Notes under the pieces: model-generated | The model's database searches: none | Seen by the model: only the letters and a program-made list of their open reading frames with translations | Told to the model about the DNA's origin: nothing | From: Tagaea sp965279565 | Lineage (GTDB): Bacteria > Pseudomonadota > Alphaproteobacteria > CACIAM-22H2 | Direction of reading: 5' to 3' | DNA length: 64,000 nt | Assembly: GCA_965279565.1 (NCBI GenBank) | Contig: OZ257249.1 | Span: 2,976,001-3,040,000, forward strand | Part shown: positions 1 to 8,422 of the stretch, piece after piece | Numbering within the stretch: position 1 is the stretch's first letter | Layout of the letters: each line of letters starts with the position of its first letter | Position numbers and translations under genes: made by a program

Positions 1-220
1 CAAGCAGGACAAGGCGTTGGTCGATGCGATCTGGGGCGACTACGATTTCAATCCGACGTTCGACAGCGCTTATGTGGCCGACATGGAGTCGATGAGCGGC
101 TATCTCGTCGCTTCGGGTCGCTTGAAGTCACCCAAGCACCCGCTCGACTACACATTCACCGATCCGGTCGCCGCAGCGGACGCTACCCTCGTGAAGCTGC
201 CGGGGCGGTGGAAGGCCTGA
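1..220 (+). CDS. ABC transporter substrate-binding protein, NitT/TauT (SsuA/THI5-like) type, 3' fragment
   Basis: Only the last 72 codons are present; the frame is open from base 2 and ends at TGA 218-220, so the gene starts outside the window. The C-terminus has a helical stretch followed by 'DYTFTDPVAAADATLVKLPG', a type of tail seen in periplasmic binding proteins of the aliphatic sulfonate/nitrate/taurine import family. The next gene begins 3 bases after the stop, so the two are probably co-transcribed. Family assignment rests on tail similarity alone, and the substrate cannot be inferred. Confidence 0.55.
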   Translation, partial: KQDKALVDAIWGDYDFNPTFDSAYVADMESMSGYLVASGRLKSPKHPLDYTFTDPVAAADATLVKLPGRWKA

Positions 221-222
221 GC

Positions 223-1248
223 ATGGATCGCGTCGGGATCGCGTTCGTCGGCACAGGCTTCATCGCCGACTACCACCTAGCTGGATTGAACGCGGTCCCG
301 CGTGCCGACGTGCGCGTGGTGGTGGGGCGCGACGCCGCCAAGGCGGCTGCGCTCGCGACCCGCTTTGGCGTTCCGGAAGGGAGTGCCGATCTTGCCGGCA
401 CGCTCGCACGGCGCGATATCCATGCGGTGGTGATAGCGACGCCCGACGATATGCACGAGGAAATGGCCGCACAGGTCGCTGCCGCGGGGAAGGCGATCCT
501 GCTGCAGAAGCCGATGGCGGCAGACAGTGCAGCTTGCCGGCGTATAATCAAGACAGCGACAGGCGCCAAGGTCGACCTACAGATCAGTTTCATGCACCGG
601 TACTTCGAGGAGTTCCGGATCGCGAAGGAGCTGGTCGCGGCAGGAGAAATCGGCGACGTGACGAGCGTACGCATCCGCAACGCGACCCCGGGCCCTGATT
701 GGGCCGACTGGTTTTTCAAGAAATCACGCGTCGCCGGAGGTGTTGTACTGCAACTCGGCGTGCACGGGATCGACCTGCTGCTGCAGATGTGCGGAGCAGT
801 GGTGCAGGTGGCGGCGACCACAGCGATACTAAGACCCGAGCGCGTGCTCGCCGATGGTCGACGTGTGACGGTCGAGAATCCGGACAGCGCATGGACAATG
901 TATACCTTGGCTACTGGCGTCGCGGCGTCGCACGAGATGTCGATGATCGAGGCGAAAGGCTGTGACCGATTCCGTTTCGAGATCTACGGGACCAAGGGCA
1001 CGATCTGGTTGCGCAGTGAGCTTGGCCCGCTGGCCGTAAACCGTGCCGGCGGGGCAGGTTGGGAGACGCCGGATGTGCCGGCACCGCCCTTCGGGCAGCG
1101 TCAGCACCAGAGCTGGATCGACGGCCTCGTTGGTGCGGCGCCTCCCGAGCGAACAGCGCAGGACGCGCTGGCTGGCATCCTCGTTGCCGAGGCGATCGAG
1201 CGGTCGAGCGCCAGAGGCGGGATGCGCGTCCCCGTGGAGGCTGTATGA
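223..1248 (+). CDS. Gfo/Idh/MocA family NAD(P)-dependent oxidoreductase
   Basis: The 341-residue product opens with a Rossmann dinucleotide motif (VGTGFIA, about residues 9-15). It has 'LLQKPMA' near residue 95, equivalent to the family's EKP motif but with Gln for Glu, and a 'GVHGIDLL' helix with the usual catalytic His/Asp region near 185. Family members oxidise or epimerise sugars, inositols or sugar acids. I chose ATG 223, just after the upstream stop and preceded by GGAAGG; a GTG at 208 would overlap the upstream gene. It overlaps the next gene by ATGA, so the two oxidoreductases are translationally coupled. The substrate is unknown. Confidence 0.85.
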   Translation: MDRVGIAFVGTGFIADYHLAGLNAVPRADVRVVVGRDAAKAAALATRFGVPEGSADLAGTLARRDIHAVVIATPDDMHEEMAAQVAAAGKAILLQKPMAADSAACRRIIKTATGAKVDLQISFMHRYFEEFRIAKELVAAGEIGDVTSVRIRNATPGPDWADWFFKKSRVAGGVVLQLGVHGIDLLLQMCGAVVQVAATTAILRPERVLADGRRVTVENPDSAWTMYTLATGVAASHEMSMIEAKGCDRFRFEIYGTKGTIWLRSELGPLAVNRAGGAGWETPDVPAPPFGQRQHQSWIDGLVGAAPPERTAQDALAGILVAEAIERSSARGGMRVPVEAV

Positions 1249-2264
1249 TCCGCATAGCGATGCTGAGCTTCGCGCACTACCACGCGAATTTCTGGGTCGA
1301 GGCATTTCGTACCCTGCCGGATGTCGAAGTCATCGCGATCTGGGACGACAGCATCCTGCGCGGCCGCGAGGCGTCCAGCCGCTTCAAGGTGCGCTTCGAG
1401 CCTGATCTGGAGAAGGCAATCGATGCGGCTGATGCCGTCGCGGTTTGCAGCGAGACGATTAGCCATGCCCCCCTGATCGAGCGAGCCATGGCAGCCGGAC
1501 GAGCCGTGCTGTGCGAAAAACCGCTCGCTGCGAATTTTGCCGAGGCGGCACGTATCGAGAAGGCCGTACGGGCTGCAGGCGTTCCGTTCATGCAAAGTTT
1601 CCCCAAGAGATTTGATCCGGTCTCTCACGAACTCAAGCGTTTGGTCGACACTGGGGAACTCGGCAAGATTCGGCTCGTGCGCATCCGGCATGGCCATTTT
1701 TATGGACTCGATCCAGATTTTCGTGAACGCTGGTACGTCGATCCAGCTCTTTCGGGCGGGGGTGCACTTCTTGACGAAGGCGTGCATGCGGCCGATCTTC
1801 TGTGCTGGCTGTTCGGCATGCCGGCGGGTGTTACGGCGAACGCATCGTCGTCGCTGGGTCTGAAGGTCGAAGACCAGGCGATCGCGATCTTCGACTATGT
1901 CGGCGGGATGCTGGCGGAGATAACGGCGAGCTTCACTTTCGCCGCGGCCGACGCGTCGATCGAGATTTACGGTTCGGAAGGAACCGCCTTAGTCAGCGGC
2001 GTTGATCTCGCGTCACGCGACATTACCCCGTCGGGCCATCTGAAGACCTTCAGTCGTGCCCAGAGTGAACGCGTGTGGACGATTTCCCCTATTGTGCCGC
2101 GCTTCAAGCTCGGCCAGTTCCATCACCAGAATGCCATCGCGTTTGCCGATGCATTGCTGCGAAAAGAGCCGCCGCCAGTCACGTTGGAAGATGGCCTACG
2201 GTCGGTGCGTTTGATCTTCAAGGCCTACGAGGCGATCCGAAGTGGTGTCCGAACCGGCATCTGA
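1245..2264 (+). CDS. Gfo/Idh/MocA family oxidoreductase (second of a coupled pair)
   Basis: A 339-residue protein starting at the ATG that overlaps the previous stop (ATGA). It carries the family's 'CEKPLAA' motif near residue 87 and 'DEGVHAADLLCWLFG' near residue 175, which fits the His-containing active-site helix. The N-terminal nucleotide fold is divergent: it begins MIRIAMLSFAHYH and lacks a clean GxGxxA, replaced by an SFAHYH-type turn seen in some subfamilies. It is convergent with the AraC gene 25 bases downstream. Pairing with another member suggests successive oxidation and reduction of one sugar-like substrate, which is inference. Confidence 0.85.
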   Translation: MIRIAMLSFAHYHANFWVEAFRTLPDVEVIAIWDDSILRGREASSRFKVRFEPDLEKAIDAADAVAVCSETISHAPLIERAMAAGRAVLCEKPLAANFAEAARIEKAVRAAGVPFMQSFPKRFDPVSHELKRLVDTGELGKIRLVRIRHGHFYGLDPDFRERWYVDPALSGGGALLDEGVHAADLLCWLFGMPAGVTANASSSLGLKVEDQAIAIFDYVGGMLAEITASFTFAAADASIEIYGSEGTALVSGVDLASRDITPSGHLKTFSRAQSERVWTISPIVPRFKLGQFHHQNAIAFADALLRKEPPPVTLEDGLRSVRLIFKAYEAIRSGVRTGI

Positions 2265-2289
2265 GTCGACTTAGATTGTTGGCCGTCCG

Positions 2290-3165
2290 CTAGCCACTTG
2301 CCCGATATGCCGATGGAGATAACCCGGCACGGGTCGTAAAAAATCGTGAGAAGTAGGCCGGATCGGAGAAACCGAGCCGGAACGCAATCTGCGATATCGG
2401 CATGGCCGTATAAACGAGATCACGCCGCGCCTCCATCATCAACCTGTCTTGAACGATGCCGGCTGCTGGCCGGCCGATCACCTGACGGCAGACGCGTGTC
2501 AGATGCGGCACAGAAATCCCAAGTTCGCGTGCGTAGTCGCTGAGTGGCAGATTGCCCCGATAGTTGATTTCTACCATTTCAATAAATCGTCGAACGATAT
2601 CGACACGCAGGTGCCCTCGATCCTTTCGTGCCGTCGTCTGGGAACTGAAAGCACGCGCGAACCAGATTGCGATCAGCTCGGCGTGGGCCGACAACGCGGT
2701 CTCGCGCCCGGTCTGGTTCTTTACGAATTCTTCGTGTGCGGAACGCATGAGAGTTTTGAGGGAGCCGAGTTTCCCATCCGATCTGCAAAGTCGTAAAAGC
2801 ATTGGCTGCAAAAGCGAAGCTTCAGCGCCAGTTTCAGTTCTCAGAAGCCTGTGAATGCTACTCTTTGCGACACTTGCCACAAATCCGTTCGTCCCAACAG
2901 TGAAGCTGAATTCGTGAACGACCAGCGGCGGTAGCAGGATCGCGACGCCGGGTTCAAGCTTACCGTTCTGGCCGTCGATCCGGGTGTTCCCGCCGCCGGA
3001 CTCGATCAGCAGAAACTGAAACATGTCGTGATGCCGGTGCGGTTGGATCGTCCAGTCGTAGATCGAACTGCGAGTCTTGATGGTTTCAATATGCAACGCG
3101 TCCGGGAAGCGGTCGTCACGACGCTCACCGTAGAGCCAATAGGCGGGTACCGGGGGGGCCGACAT
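2290..3165 (-). CDS. AraC/XylS family regulator, probable activator of pobA (PobR-like)
   Basis: A cupin-like N-terminal sensor ('WTIQPHRHHDMFQFLLI', near residue 40) precedes a C-terminal pair of AraC helix-turn-helix motifs (around residues 215-285, including 'IAFRLGFSDPAYFSRFF'). It is divergent from pobA, the usual arrangement for AraC-type PobR. I prefer the ATG at 3165 (291 aa), preceded by CGAGG and giving the short 'VPAYWLYGE' N-terminus common in these regulators. ATG 3216 or TTG 3225 would lengthen it by 17 or 20 residues. The gene looks less G+C-rich than its neighbours. Function is inferred from position and family. Confidence 0.8.
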   Translation of the reverse strand: MSAPPVPAYWLYGERRDDRFPDALHIETIKTRSSIYDWTIQPHRHHDMFQFLLIESGGGNTRIDGQNGKLEPGVAILLPPLVVHEFSFTVGTNGFVASVAKSSIHRLLRTETGAEASLLQPMLLRLCRSDGKLGSLKTLMRSAHEEFVKNQTGRETALSAHAELIAIWFARAFSSQTTARKDRGHLRVDIVRRFIEMVEINYRGNLPLSDYARELGISVPHLTRVCRQVIGRPAAGIVQDRLMMEARRDLVYTAMPISQIAFRLGFSDPAYFSRFFTTRAGLSPSAYRASG

Positions 3166-3286
3166 GTTCAGAAGCCTCGTGTTCGATCTGTCCAAGACCT
3201 TGCGCGAATGCTCCATTGTGCTCAAGGCGGCATCCTATGCAAGTTGGATGTGTCGAATGGATCGATAGACAGGAGGTAGGTGCTTC

Positions 3287-4459
3287 ATGCGAACGCAGGT
3301 TGCCATCGTCGGCGCGGGCCCTTCGGGTCTGCTGCTGGGTCAGCTCCTGACCAATGCTGGCATCGACAATGTGATCGTCGAGCGCCGCAGCGCGGATTAC
3401 GTGCTCGGGAGGGTTCGCGCTGGTATTCTCGAGCAGGGCACGGTCGAGTTGCTCGACGAGGCGGGGGTCGGAAGCCGCCTGCGGGAAGTGGGCCTGGTTC
3501 ATGACGGCTTCACGATCTCGTTCGGTTCGGCTTCCCACCGTATCGACCTGAAAAGCCTGACGGGCGGACGGACCGTGACGGTGTACGGCCAGACGGAGGT
3601 CACACACGATCTGATGGAAGCGCGCAGGCGCGCTGGAGCGTTGACCCTCTACGAAGCCAAGGATGTTGAACTGCATGGTTTCGACGGGATGTCGCCGCGG
3701 GTGAGTTTCCGTACGGAGGGCGCAAGTAGGGAAATCCGCTGCGACTTCATCGTGGGTTGCGACGGCTTCCACGGCGTGTCGCGCCGATCCGTTCCGGTCG
3801 ACGCGAAACGCGAGTTCGAGCGCGTCTATCCGTTCGGCTGGCTGGGTTTGTTGACGGACCGGCCACCTCCTTCGCACGAACTTGTGTATGCCAGCGGCGA
3901 CAGGGGTTTCGCTCTTTGCTCGATGCGCTCTCCGACGCGTAGTCGCTACTACGTCCAGGTGCCTGCGGATGAAGTCGTCGAGAGCTGGACGGACGGGAAA
4001 TTCTTTGACGAGTTGCGCAGCCGGCTTCCGGCCGATGTAGCGGCAGCGGTCGTTCCAGGACCCTCGATCGAGAAGAGCATCGCGCCCTTGCGGAGCTTTG
4101 TCGTAGAGCCGATGCGGTTCGGCCGGCTGTTTCTGGCCGGGGATGCCGGCCATATCGTGCCACCGACCGGTGCAAAGGGTCTCAATCTCGCCGCCAGCGA
4201 TGTCCGCTATCTCTTCGATGCACTTCGCGAGCGCTACCGCGACGGAACCGACCGCGGACTGGATGCCTATTCCGAGCGAGCCTTGGCACGCATATGGAAG
4301 GCCGAGCGCTTCTCCTGGTGGATGACCGGGCTGCTGCACCGCTTCCCCGACGAAGGTGAGTTTGGCGAGCGGATCCGCCGGGCGGAGTTCTCGTATATCA
4401 CTCAATCCAGGAATGCTGCGGCGTCGCTTGCCGAAAATTACGTTGGCTTGCCGTACTGA
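3287..4459 (+). CDS. pobA: 4-hydroxybenzoate 3-monooxygenase
   Basis: Class A flavoprotein of 390 residues, the standard length. It hydroxylates 4-hydroxybenzoate to protocatechuate using FAD, NAD(P)H and O2. The sequence shows GAGPSG at 9-14, 'RVRAGILEQG' with Arg42 and Arg44, the 'GCDGFHG' DG motif near 158, the substrate-site run 'CSMRSPTRSRYY' near 211-222 (Ser, Arg and Tyr positions as in the Pseudomonas enzyme), and the 'AGDAGHIVPPTGAKG' flavin motif near 285. AGGAGG lies about 9 bases before the ATG. The product could feed a protocatechuate pathway not encoded here; the LigAB-type dioxygenase at 33905-35203 is a possible but unproven acceptor. Confidence 0.97.
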   Translation: MRTQVAIVGAGPSGLLLGQLLTNAGIDNVIVERRSADYVLGRVRAGILEQGTVELLDEAGVGSRLREVGLVHDGFTISFGSASHRIDLKSLTGGRTVTVYGQTEVTHDLMEARRRAGALTLYEAKDVELHGFDGMSPRVSFRTEGASREIRCDFIVGCDGFHGVSRRSVPVDAKREFERVYPFGWLGLLTDRPPPSHELVYASGDRGFALCSMRSPTRSRYYVQVPADEVVESWTDGKFFDELRSRLPADVAAAVVPGPSIEKSIAPLRSFVVEPMRFGRLFLAGDAGHIVPPTGAKGLNLAASDVRYLFDALRERYRDGTDRGLDAYSERALARIWKAERFSWWMTGLLHRFPDEGEFGERIRRAEFSYITQSRNAAASLAENYVGLPY

Positions 4460-4471
4460 CCGGAACGTGCG

Positions 4472-5407
4472 TCAGGATCCCCGCATTCCATCGGCGAATG
4501 GGTCTTCCGGATCGCGCAGCAATGTCGCCTCGGCGACGACATAGGCGCGACCCCTGATGCGCGGAATGATTCGACCGTCGTCCCCCGGTCGGTAGCGGGC
4601 GGAGAAGCGGCTACCGACGATACTTTCCTGGGTCCAGACCGCACCCGGTGCGAGTATACCGTCGGCTGCGAGGCAGGCGAGCTTCGCGCTCGTCCCCGTG
4701 CCGCACGGAGAACGGTCATAGGCGCCGCCCGGACACATGACGAAGTTCCGGCTATCGGACTTCGGGTCGGCGGGCGGACCGAAGAACTCGATATGGTCGA
4801 TCTTCGCGCCATCAGTCCCGGTGATGCCTGCGTCGGCGAGCGCCTTCGACACGGCGTCAGCTGCACGACCCAGGTCGGCAATTCGCGACATGGTCAGCGT
4901 GAGCGGTGATCTCCCGACAAGGAAGAACCAGTTGCCGCCCCAAGCGATGTCGCCGATGACGGTGCCGAGACCGTCGACTGCAACGGCGACGTCCTTGCGG
5001 TGGCGATAACTGGGTACGTTCTCTATTTCGACTTCGTTGCGGCCGAGGAGATCGACGGAAACTTCTCCGACGGGCGTTTCGAACCGGTGCGTTCCAGGAC
5101 CGATCCGACCCATATGCGCGAGCGTGACGGCGGCCCCGATCATGCCGTGACCGCACATGCCGAGATAGCCGACATTGTTGAAGAAGATGAGGCCGGCGGC
5201 ACAGCTACGGTCCACCGGTTCGCACAGCAGCGCGCCGACGACGGCGTCGTTGCCGCGCGGCTCGTTGACGGCGAAGCTGCGGACAGCATCGAACTCGGCG
5301 GCGAAGCGTTCGCGGCGTGATGCGAGCGGACCATTGCCGAGATCCGGACCGCCTTCGACGATCAGTCGGGTCGGCTCCCCTTCGGTGTGCGAGTCGATAA
5401 CGCGCAT
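4472..5407 (-). CDS. 4-hydroxyproline 2-epimerase (proline racemase family)
   Basis: A 311-residue proline racemase family protein with both catalytic cysteines: Cys85 in 'GMCGHG' and Cys235 in 'SPCGTGTSAK'. Two cysteines indicate an epimerase or racemase rather than a hydroxyproline dehydratase, which has a Thr. It interconverts trans-4-hydroxy-L-proline and cis-4-hydroxy-D-proline, the first step of bacterial hydroxyproline breakdown. It is followed upstream on the same strand by an FAD oxidase and a DapA-like deaminase that perform the next two steps, strongly supporting the assignment over plain proline racemase. Twelve bases separate it from the oxidase gene. Confidence 0.92.
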   Translation of the reverse strand: MRVIDSHTEGEPTRLIVEGGPDLGNGPLASRRERFAAEFDAVRSFAVNEPRGNDAVVGALLCEPVDRSCAAGLIFFNNVGYLGMCGHGMIGAAVTLAHMGRIGPGTHRFETPVGEVSVDLLGRNEVEIENVPSYRHRKDVAVAVDGLGTVIGDIAWGGNWFFLVGRSPLTLTMSRIADLGRAADAVSKALADAGITGTDGAKIDHIEFFGPPADPKSDSRNFVMCPGGAYDRSPCGTGTSAKLACLAADGILAPGAVWTQESIVGSRFSARYRPGDDGRIIPRIRGRAYVVAEATLLRDPEDPFADGMRGS

Positions 5408-5419
5408 GTCGAGATGTCC

Positions 5420-6685
5420 TTATGCGAAGCGCCGGAGGTTGAAGGGGCTGAGCGGAACACCCGGCATGTCGCCGCGGGCAAGGACGGCGACGAGTTCGCC
5501 CGTCGCCGCCGCGAGCGTAACGCCCAGATGCTGATGGCCGAAAGCGTAGATCAGGTTGGATGCCGCCTGCGAGCGGCCGATGGCTGGAAGATAGTCGGGC
5601 AGGGTAGGGCGCGCACCTGTCCAGCGTGCACGGCCGTCGGACAACGGCAGGCCGAGCGCGTCGGCATGATGGTCGAGCCGGTCCCATTTGCGCGTGTCGG
5701 GCGGCGCCGTGACGGACGCAAACTCGGTAAAGCCCGCAAGCCGCAGCGTCTTCGAAAACCGCGTGAGGATGACTGAGCGGTCCTCGAAGGCGACCGGAGG
5801 CAGGTCGGTGGGCCAGCCATCGATCCCATCCGCAGTCTCGACATGGTAGCCACGCTCGGCGATCAGAGGTACCGGGCCTTCGAGCGGGCGCAGAAGATCG
5901 GCCGACCCGATGCCGGCCGCGACCACGACAAGGTCGGCGACAAGGCGCGTGCCGTCCGAAAGGCGCAGTGCTGCCCGCCCGCTTTCGATCTCGAAGGCTG
6001 CAGCGCGCGCCGTCCGGATCGTGCCGCCGGTGGCGCGGAACGCGGCCGAAATCCCATCGCGCAGGGCGGGAATGTCGACGACCTGGCCCGTGTTCGAGAA
6101 GCGAAGTGCACCTGCAGGCACTCCGGCGAACAAAGCACGCAATTGACCCAGTTCATCGTCGGACGCGTCCCGCGCGGATGCATCGCCAAGATCGGCGTCG
6201 AGCCACGCGCTTCGCCCTTTTTCATGGCTGGCTGCACTTTCCCACACGACGAAATGGCCGTCGGAGCGGATGAGCGCGCTCGTGCCTGTTTCGGCCGTCA
6301 GGCGACGCCAGGCGGGCATCGCCAGCGCCAGGAGTGACTTGAGCGCGACTTTCGCCCGCGCGAAGCGCGCAGGCGCCGACGCGGCGACCAGACGAAGCCC
6401 GAAAGGCAGCCATGCCGCTGCATCGCGAAGATGCAGTCCGACCGGACCGCCGCAGGCGAAGAGGCGGCGGGGAAGGGAGCGCAGCGTCGCGAGCGAGGCG
6501 AGCGGCTCGGTCTGTTCGATCGCGAGATGGCCGGCATTGCCCCAGGATGCTGCCAATCGGGCATCACCGGGGTCGATTTGCTCGGTACGCCAGCCGTCGC
6601 GTGCGAGACGCCAGGCACAGGCTGCGCCGACGAATCCGCCGCCTATGACGATCGCATTACGTCCCGATCCGGCCGGTGCACTCAC
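5420..6685 (-). CDS. FAD-dependent D-amino acid oxidoreductase, probable D-hydroxyproline oxidase/dehydrogenase
   Basis: A DadA-type (DAO superfamily) flavoprotein of 421 residues. The N-terminus 'NAIVIGGGFVGAACAWRLARDG' is the FAD-binding fold, and the C-terminus 'YAFGHQHLGVTLAAATG' is the conserved family end. In hydroxyproline catabolism this enzyme oxidises cis-4-hydroxy-D-proline to pyrroline-4-hydroxy-2-carboxylate. I chose GTG 6685, whose GTGA overlaps the stop of the deaminase gene; an ATG at 6715 would add ten residues and a larger overlap. The specific substrate is inferred from the flanking epimerase and deaminase. Confidence 0.88.
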   Translation of the reverse strand: MSAPAGSGRNAIVIGGGFVGAACAWRLARDGWRTEQIDPGDARLAASWGNAGHLAIEQTEPLASLATLRSLPRRLFACGGPVGLHLRDAAAWLPFGLRLVAASAPARFARAKVALKSLLALAMPAWRRLTAETGTSALIRSDGHFVVWESAASHEKGRSAWLDADLGDASARDASDDELGQLRALFAGVPAGALRFSNTGQVVDIPALRDGISAAFRATGGTIRTARAAAFEIESGRAALRLSDGTRLVADLVVVAAGIGSADLLRPLEGPVPLIAERGYHVETADGIDGWPTDLPPVAFEDRSVILTRFSKTLRLAGFTEFASVTAPPDTRKWDRLDHHADALGLPLSDGRARWTGARPTLPDYLPAIGRSQAASNLIYAFGHQHLGVTLAAATGELVAVLARGDMPGVPLSPFNLRRFA

Positions 6686-7623
6686 GGGCCTGTCGGCTTC
6701 CAGTTCGCGTACCATGCCTTGAAGCGCTTCCAGCTCGTCTCGGCGTAGTGGCGCTGGCTGGCGGACAGCGCGTCCGTGCCGATGAAATGCAGCGCATATT
6801 CGGGATGTCCGGCCAGCACCATCATGTGCTTGTAGTAGAGAACCAGATCGGCGCCTTCGTCGAAGGTCGACAGCACGTGCAGTGCACGGTCGAGTTCCAG
6901 GGCGCGGCGCTCGGCGATCGGGTCGCCTTCGGCGGCCGTGCGGCACAGCGCGACGAGATGCAGGACCTCGGCGGGAAGCGCATTGCCGATGCCGGTGATG
7001 GCGCCGATCGCCCCGCAATTCACGAAGCCATGGAATACCTGTGTATCGACGCCGACCATCAGCGTCAGAGACGGGTCGCGGCCTGTGATGTGTTCGGCGG
7101 CGTAGGTCAATGCGCTGGCCCCGCCGAACTCCTTGAAGCCTACGAGATGGGCATGGCGTGCGCGCAACTCGAAGAACAGGTCCGCCTTGGTCTCGTAACC
7201 GTAGTAGGGGCTGTTGTAGATGACAGACGGCAGGTCGACAGCGGCCTCGAGTACGCCTTCAAAATGGGCGCGCTGTGCCGCCACGGACGAGCCGCGCGAC
7301 AGCACGCGCGGAATGACCATCAGGCCGGATGCGCCGACCTTCTTCGCGTGAGCGGCAAACGCAGCCGCGCGGGCAGGGCTCTGGGCGCCCGTGCCGACGA
7401 TGACCGGTACGCCGGACGCAACCAGACGCTCGACTCCCTGCATGCGCGCCTCGTCGCTCAGCAGCGGCCAGTCACCCATCGAGCCGCAATAGACGACCGC
7501 GCTCATGCCGGACGCGATCATGTGCTTTCCGGTACGCACGAGCGCGTCGAAATCGGGCTCGCGCGCCTTCGTGCAGGGCGTCATCAGGGCGGGGATGGTG
7601 CCGTGGAAAACGTCCGTCTTCAT
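6682..7623 (-). CDS. DapA/DHDPS-family lyase, probable pyrroline-4-hydroxy-2-carboxylate deaminase
   Basis: A 313-residue class I aldolase-fold protein with the Schiff-base lysine in 'GFKEFGG' (Lys164) and the catalytic tyrosine in 'VIYNSPYYGY' (Tyr136). In hydroxyproline operons this family member deaminates pyrroline-4-hydroxy-2-carboxylate to 2,5-dioxovalerate (alpha-ketoglutarate semialdehyde). It is the first gene of a three-gene unit read leftward and is divergent from a GntR regulator across 118 bases. The dehydrogenase that would finish the pathway (semialdehyde to 2-oxoglutarate) is not in the window. Confidence 0.88.
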   Translation of the reverse strand: MKTDVFHGTIPALMTPCTKAREPDFDALVRTGKHMIASGMSAVVYCGSMGDWPLLSDEARMQGVERLVASGVPVIVGTGAQSPARAAAFAAHAKKVGASGLMVIPRVLSRGSSVAAQRAHFEGVLEAAVDLPSVIYNSPYYGYETKADLFFELRARHAHLVGFKEFGGASALTYAAEHITGRDPSLTLMVGVDTQVFHGFVNCGAIGAITGIGNALPAEVLHLVALCRTAAEGDPIAERRALELDRALHVLSTFDEGADLVLYYKHMMVLAGHPEYALHFIGTDALSASQRHYAETSWKRFKAWYANWKPTGP

Positions 7624-7678
7624 TGGGGTGGGCCTTCCTGCAGTCGGGGACCAAGCGGTATGCCGAATCTTCCAAAAC

Positions 7679-7698
7679 GTACATTGTATAAAATGTAC
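7679..7698. promoter_or_regulatory. Candidate GntR operator (perfect inverted repeat)
   Basis: The arms GTACATT and AATGTAC are perfect reverse complements separated by six bases (GTATAA). The site lies between the divergent hydroxyproline operon (start 7623) and the GntR gene (start 7742). FCD-type GntR proteins commonly bind AT-rich inverted repeats of this size. Binding is inferred. Confidence 0.7.
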
Positions 7699-7728
7699 AA
7701 GTCAATGGCCGCGTCGCCCGCTCCCGGC

Positions 7729-7734
7729 TATACT
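7729..7734 (+). promoter_or_regulatory. Candidate -10 box (TATACT) for a leaderless GntR transcript
   Basis: TATACT ends 7 bases before the GntR ATG at 7742 and no Shine-Dalgarno-like sequence precedes that ATG. A transcript initiated from this box would begin at or next to the start codon. No convincing -35 box is visible, so the call is tentative. Confidence 0.35.
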
Positions 7735-7741
7735 GCGCCAC

Positions 7742-8422
7742 ATGTCGACCTCGATTGCCTATCGTACCTTGTCGGCCGCGATCGCGGACCGAATCCGCAC
7801 CGCGATCCTTGGTGGGGTACAGGAGGCGGGGACTCAACTTCGGCAGGATGCGCTTGCAGCCGAGTTCGGCGTCAGCCGGATTCCAGTGCGAGAGGCGCTA
7901 TTCCAGCTTGAAGCTGAAGGTCTGGTCGAGATCGTTCCGCACAAGGGTGCCATCGTCACGGGCCTGTCGATGGACGAGATCGATGACGTGTTCGACCTTC
8001 GTGTCGTGCTCGAGGGCCGGCTTCTTGCCGACGCAGTTCCGCGCATGGCGGCAGCTGATTTCGAGCGTGCCGACACTACCCGGATCGCATTTGATGCGGC
8101 GATCGAATCCGGCGAGATCGCTAGACTGGGGAAACTCAACGCGGATTTCCATATGGCGCTCTACGCGGCATCGCGACTGCCCAAAACCATGTCGATCGTT
8201 GCAGGCCTACTCCAAACCAGCGAACGCTATACGCGATTGCAGCTTTCATCGACGCGAGCGCTTGCCAAGGCCGGCCGCGAGCATCGTGAACTCCTCGCCC
8301 TGTGTCGAAAGGGCGATGCGCGGTCGGCAGGCGAAAAGTTGGCAAAGCATATCGACGGCGTGCGTGCCGACCTTGCAGCGGTGCTGCGGAAGACACTTGG
8401 GGATCAAGGAACCACGAGATGA
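7742..8422 (+). CDS. GntR family (FCD/FadR-type) transcriptional regulator
   Basis: A 226-residue protein with an N-terminal winged helix ('LRQDALAAEFGVSRIPVREALFQLEAEG' region, residues 33-60) and an all-helical FCD ligand domain containing the metal-site histidines in 'NADFHMALY' and 'HREL'. It is divergent from the hydroxyproline genes with a perfect inverted repeat between them, so it probably controls that operon and itself. Its stop overlaps the next ATG (ATGA), coupling it to an enolase-superfamily enzyme, which may therefore belong to the same regulon. ATG 7742 was chosen because the winged helix starts close behind it. Confidence 0.88.
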   Translation: MSTSIAYRTLSAAIADRIRTAILGGVQEAGTQLRQDALAAEFGVSRIPVREALFQLEAEGLVEIVPHKGAIVTGLSMDEIDDVFDLRVVLEGRLLADAVPRMAAADFERADTTRIAFDAAIESGEIARLGKLNADFHMALYAASRLPKTMSIVAGLLQTSERYTRLQLSSTRALAKAGREHRELLALCRKGDARSAGEKLAKHIDGVRADLAAVLRKTLGDQGTTR

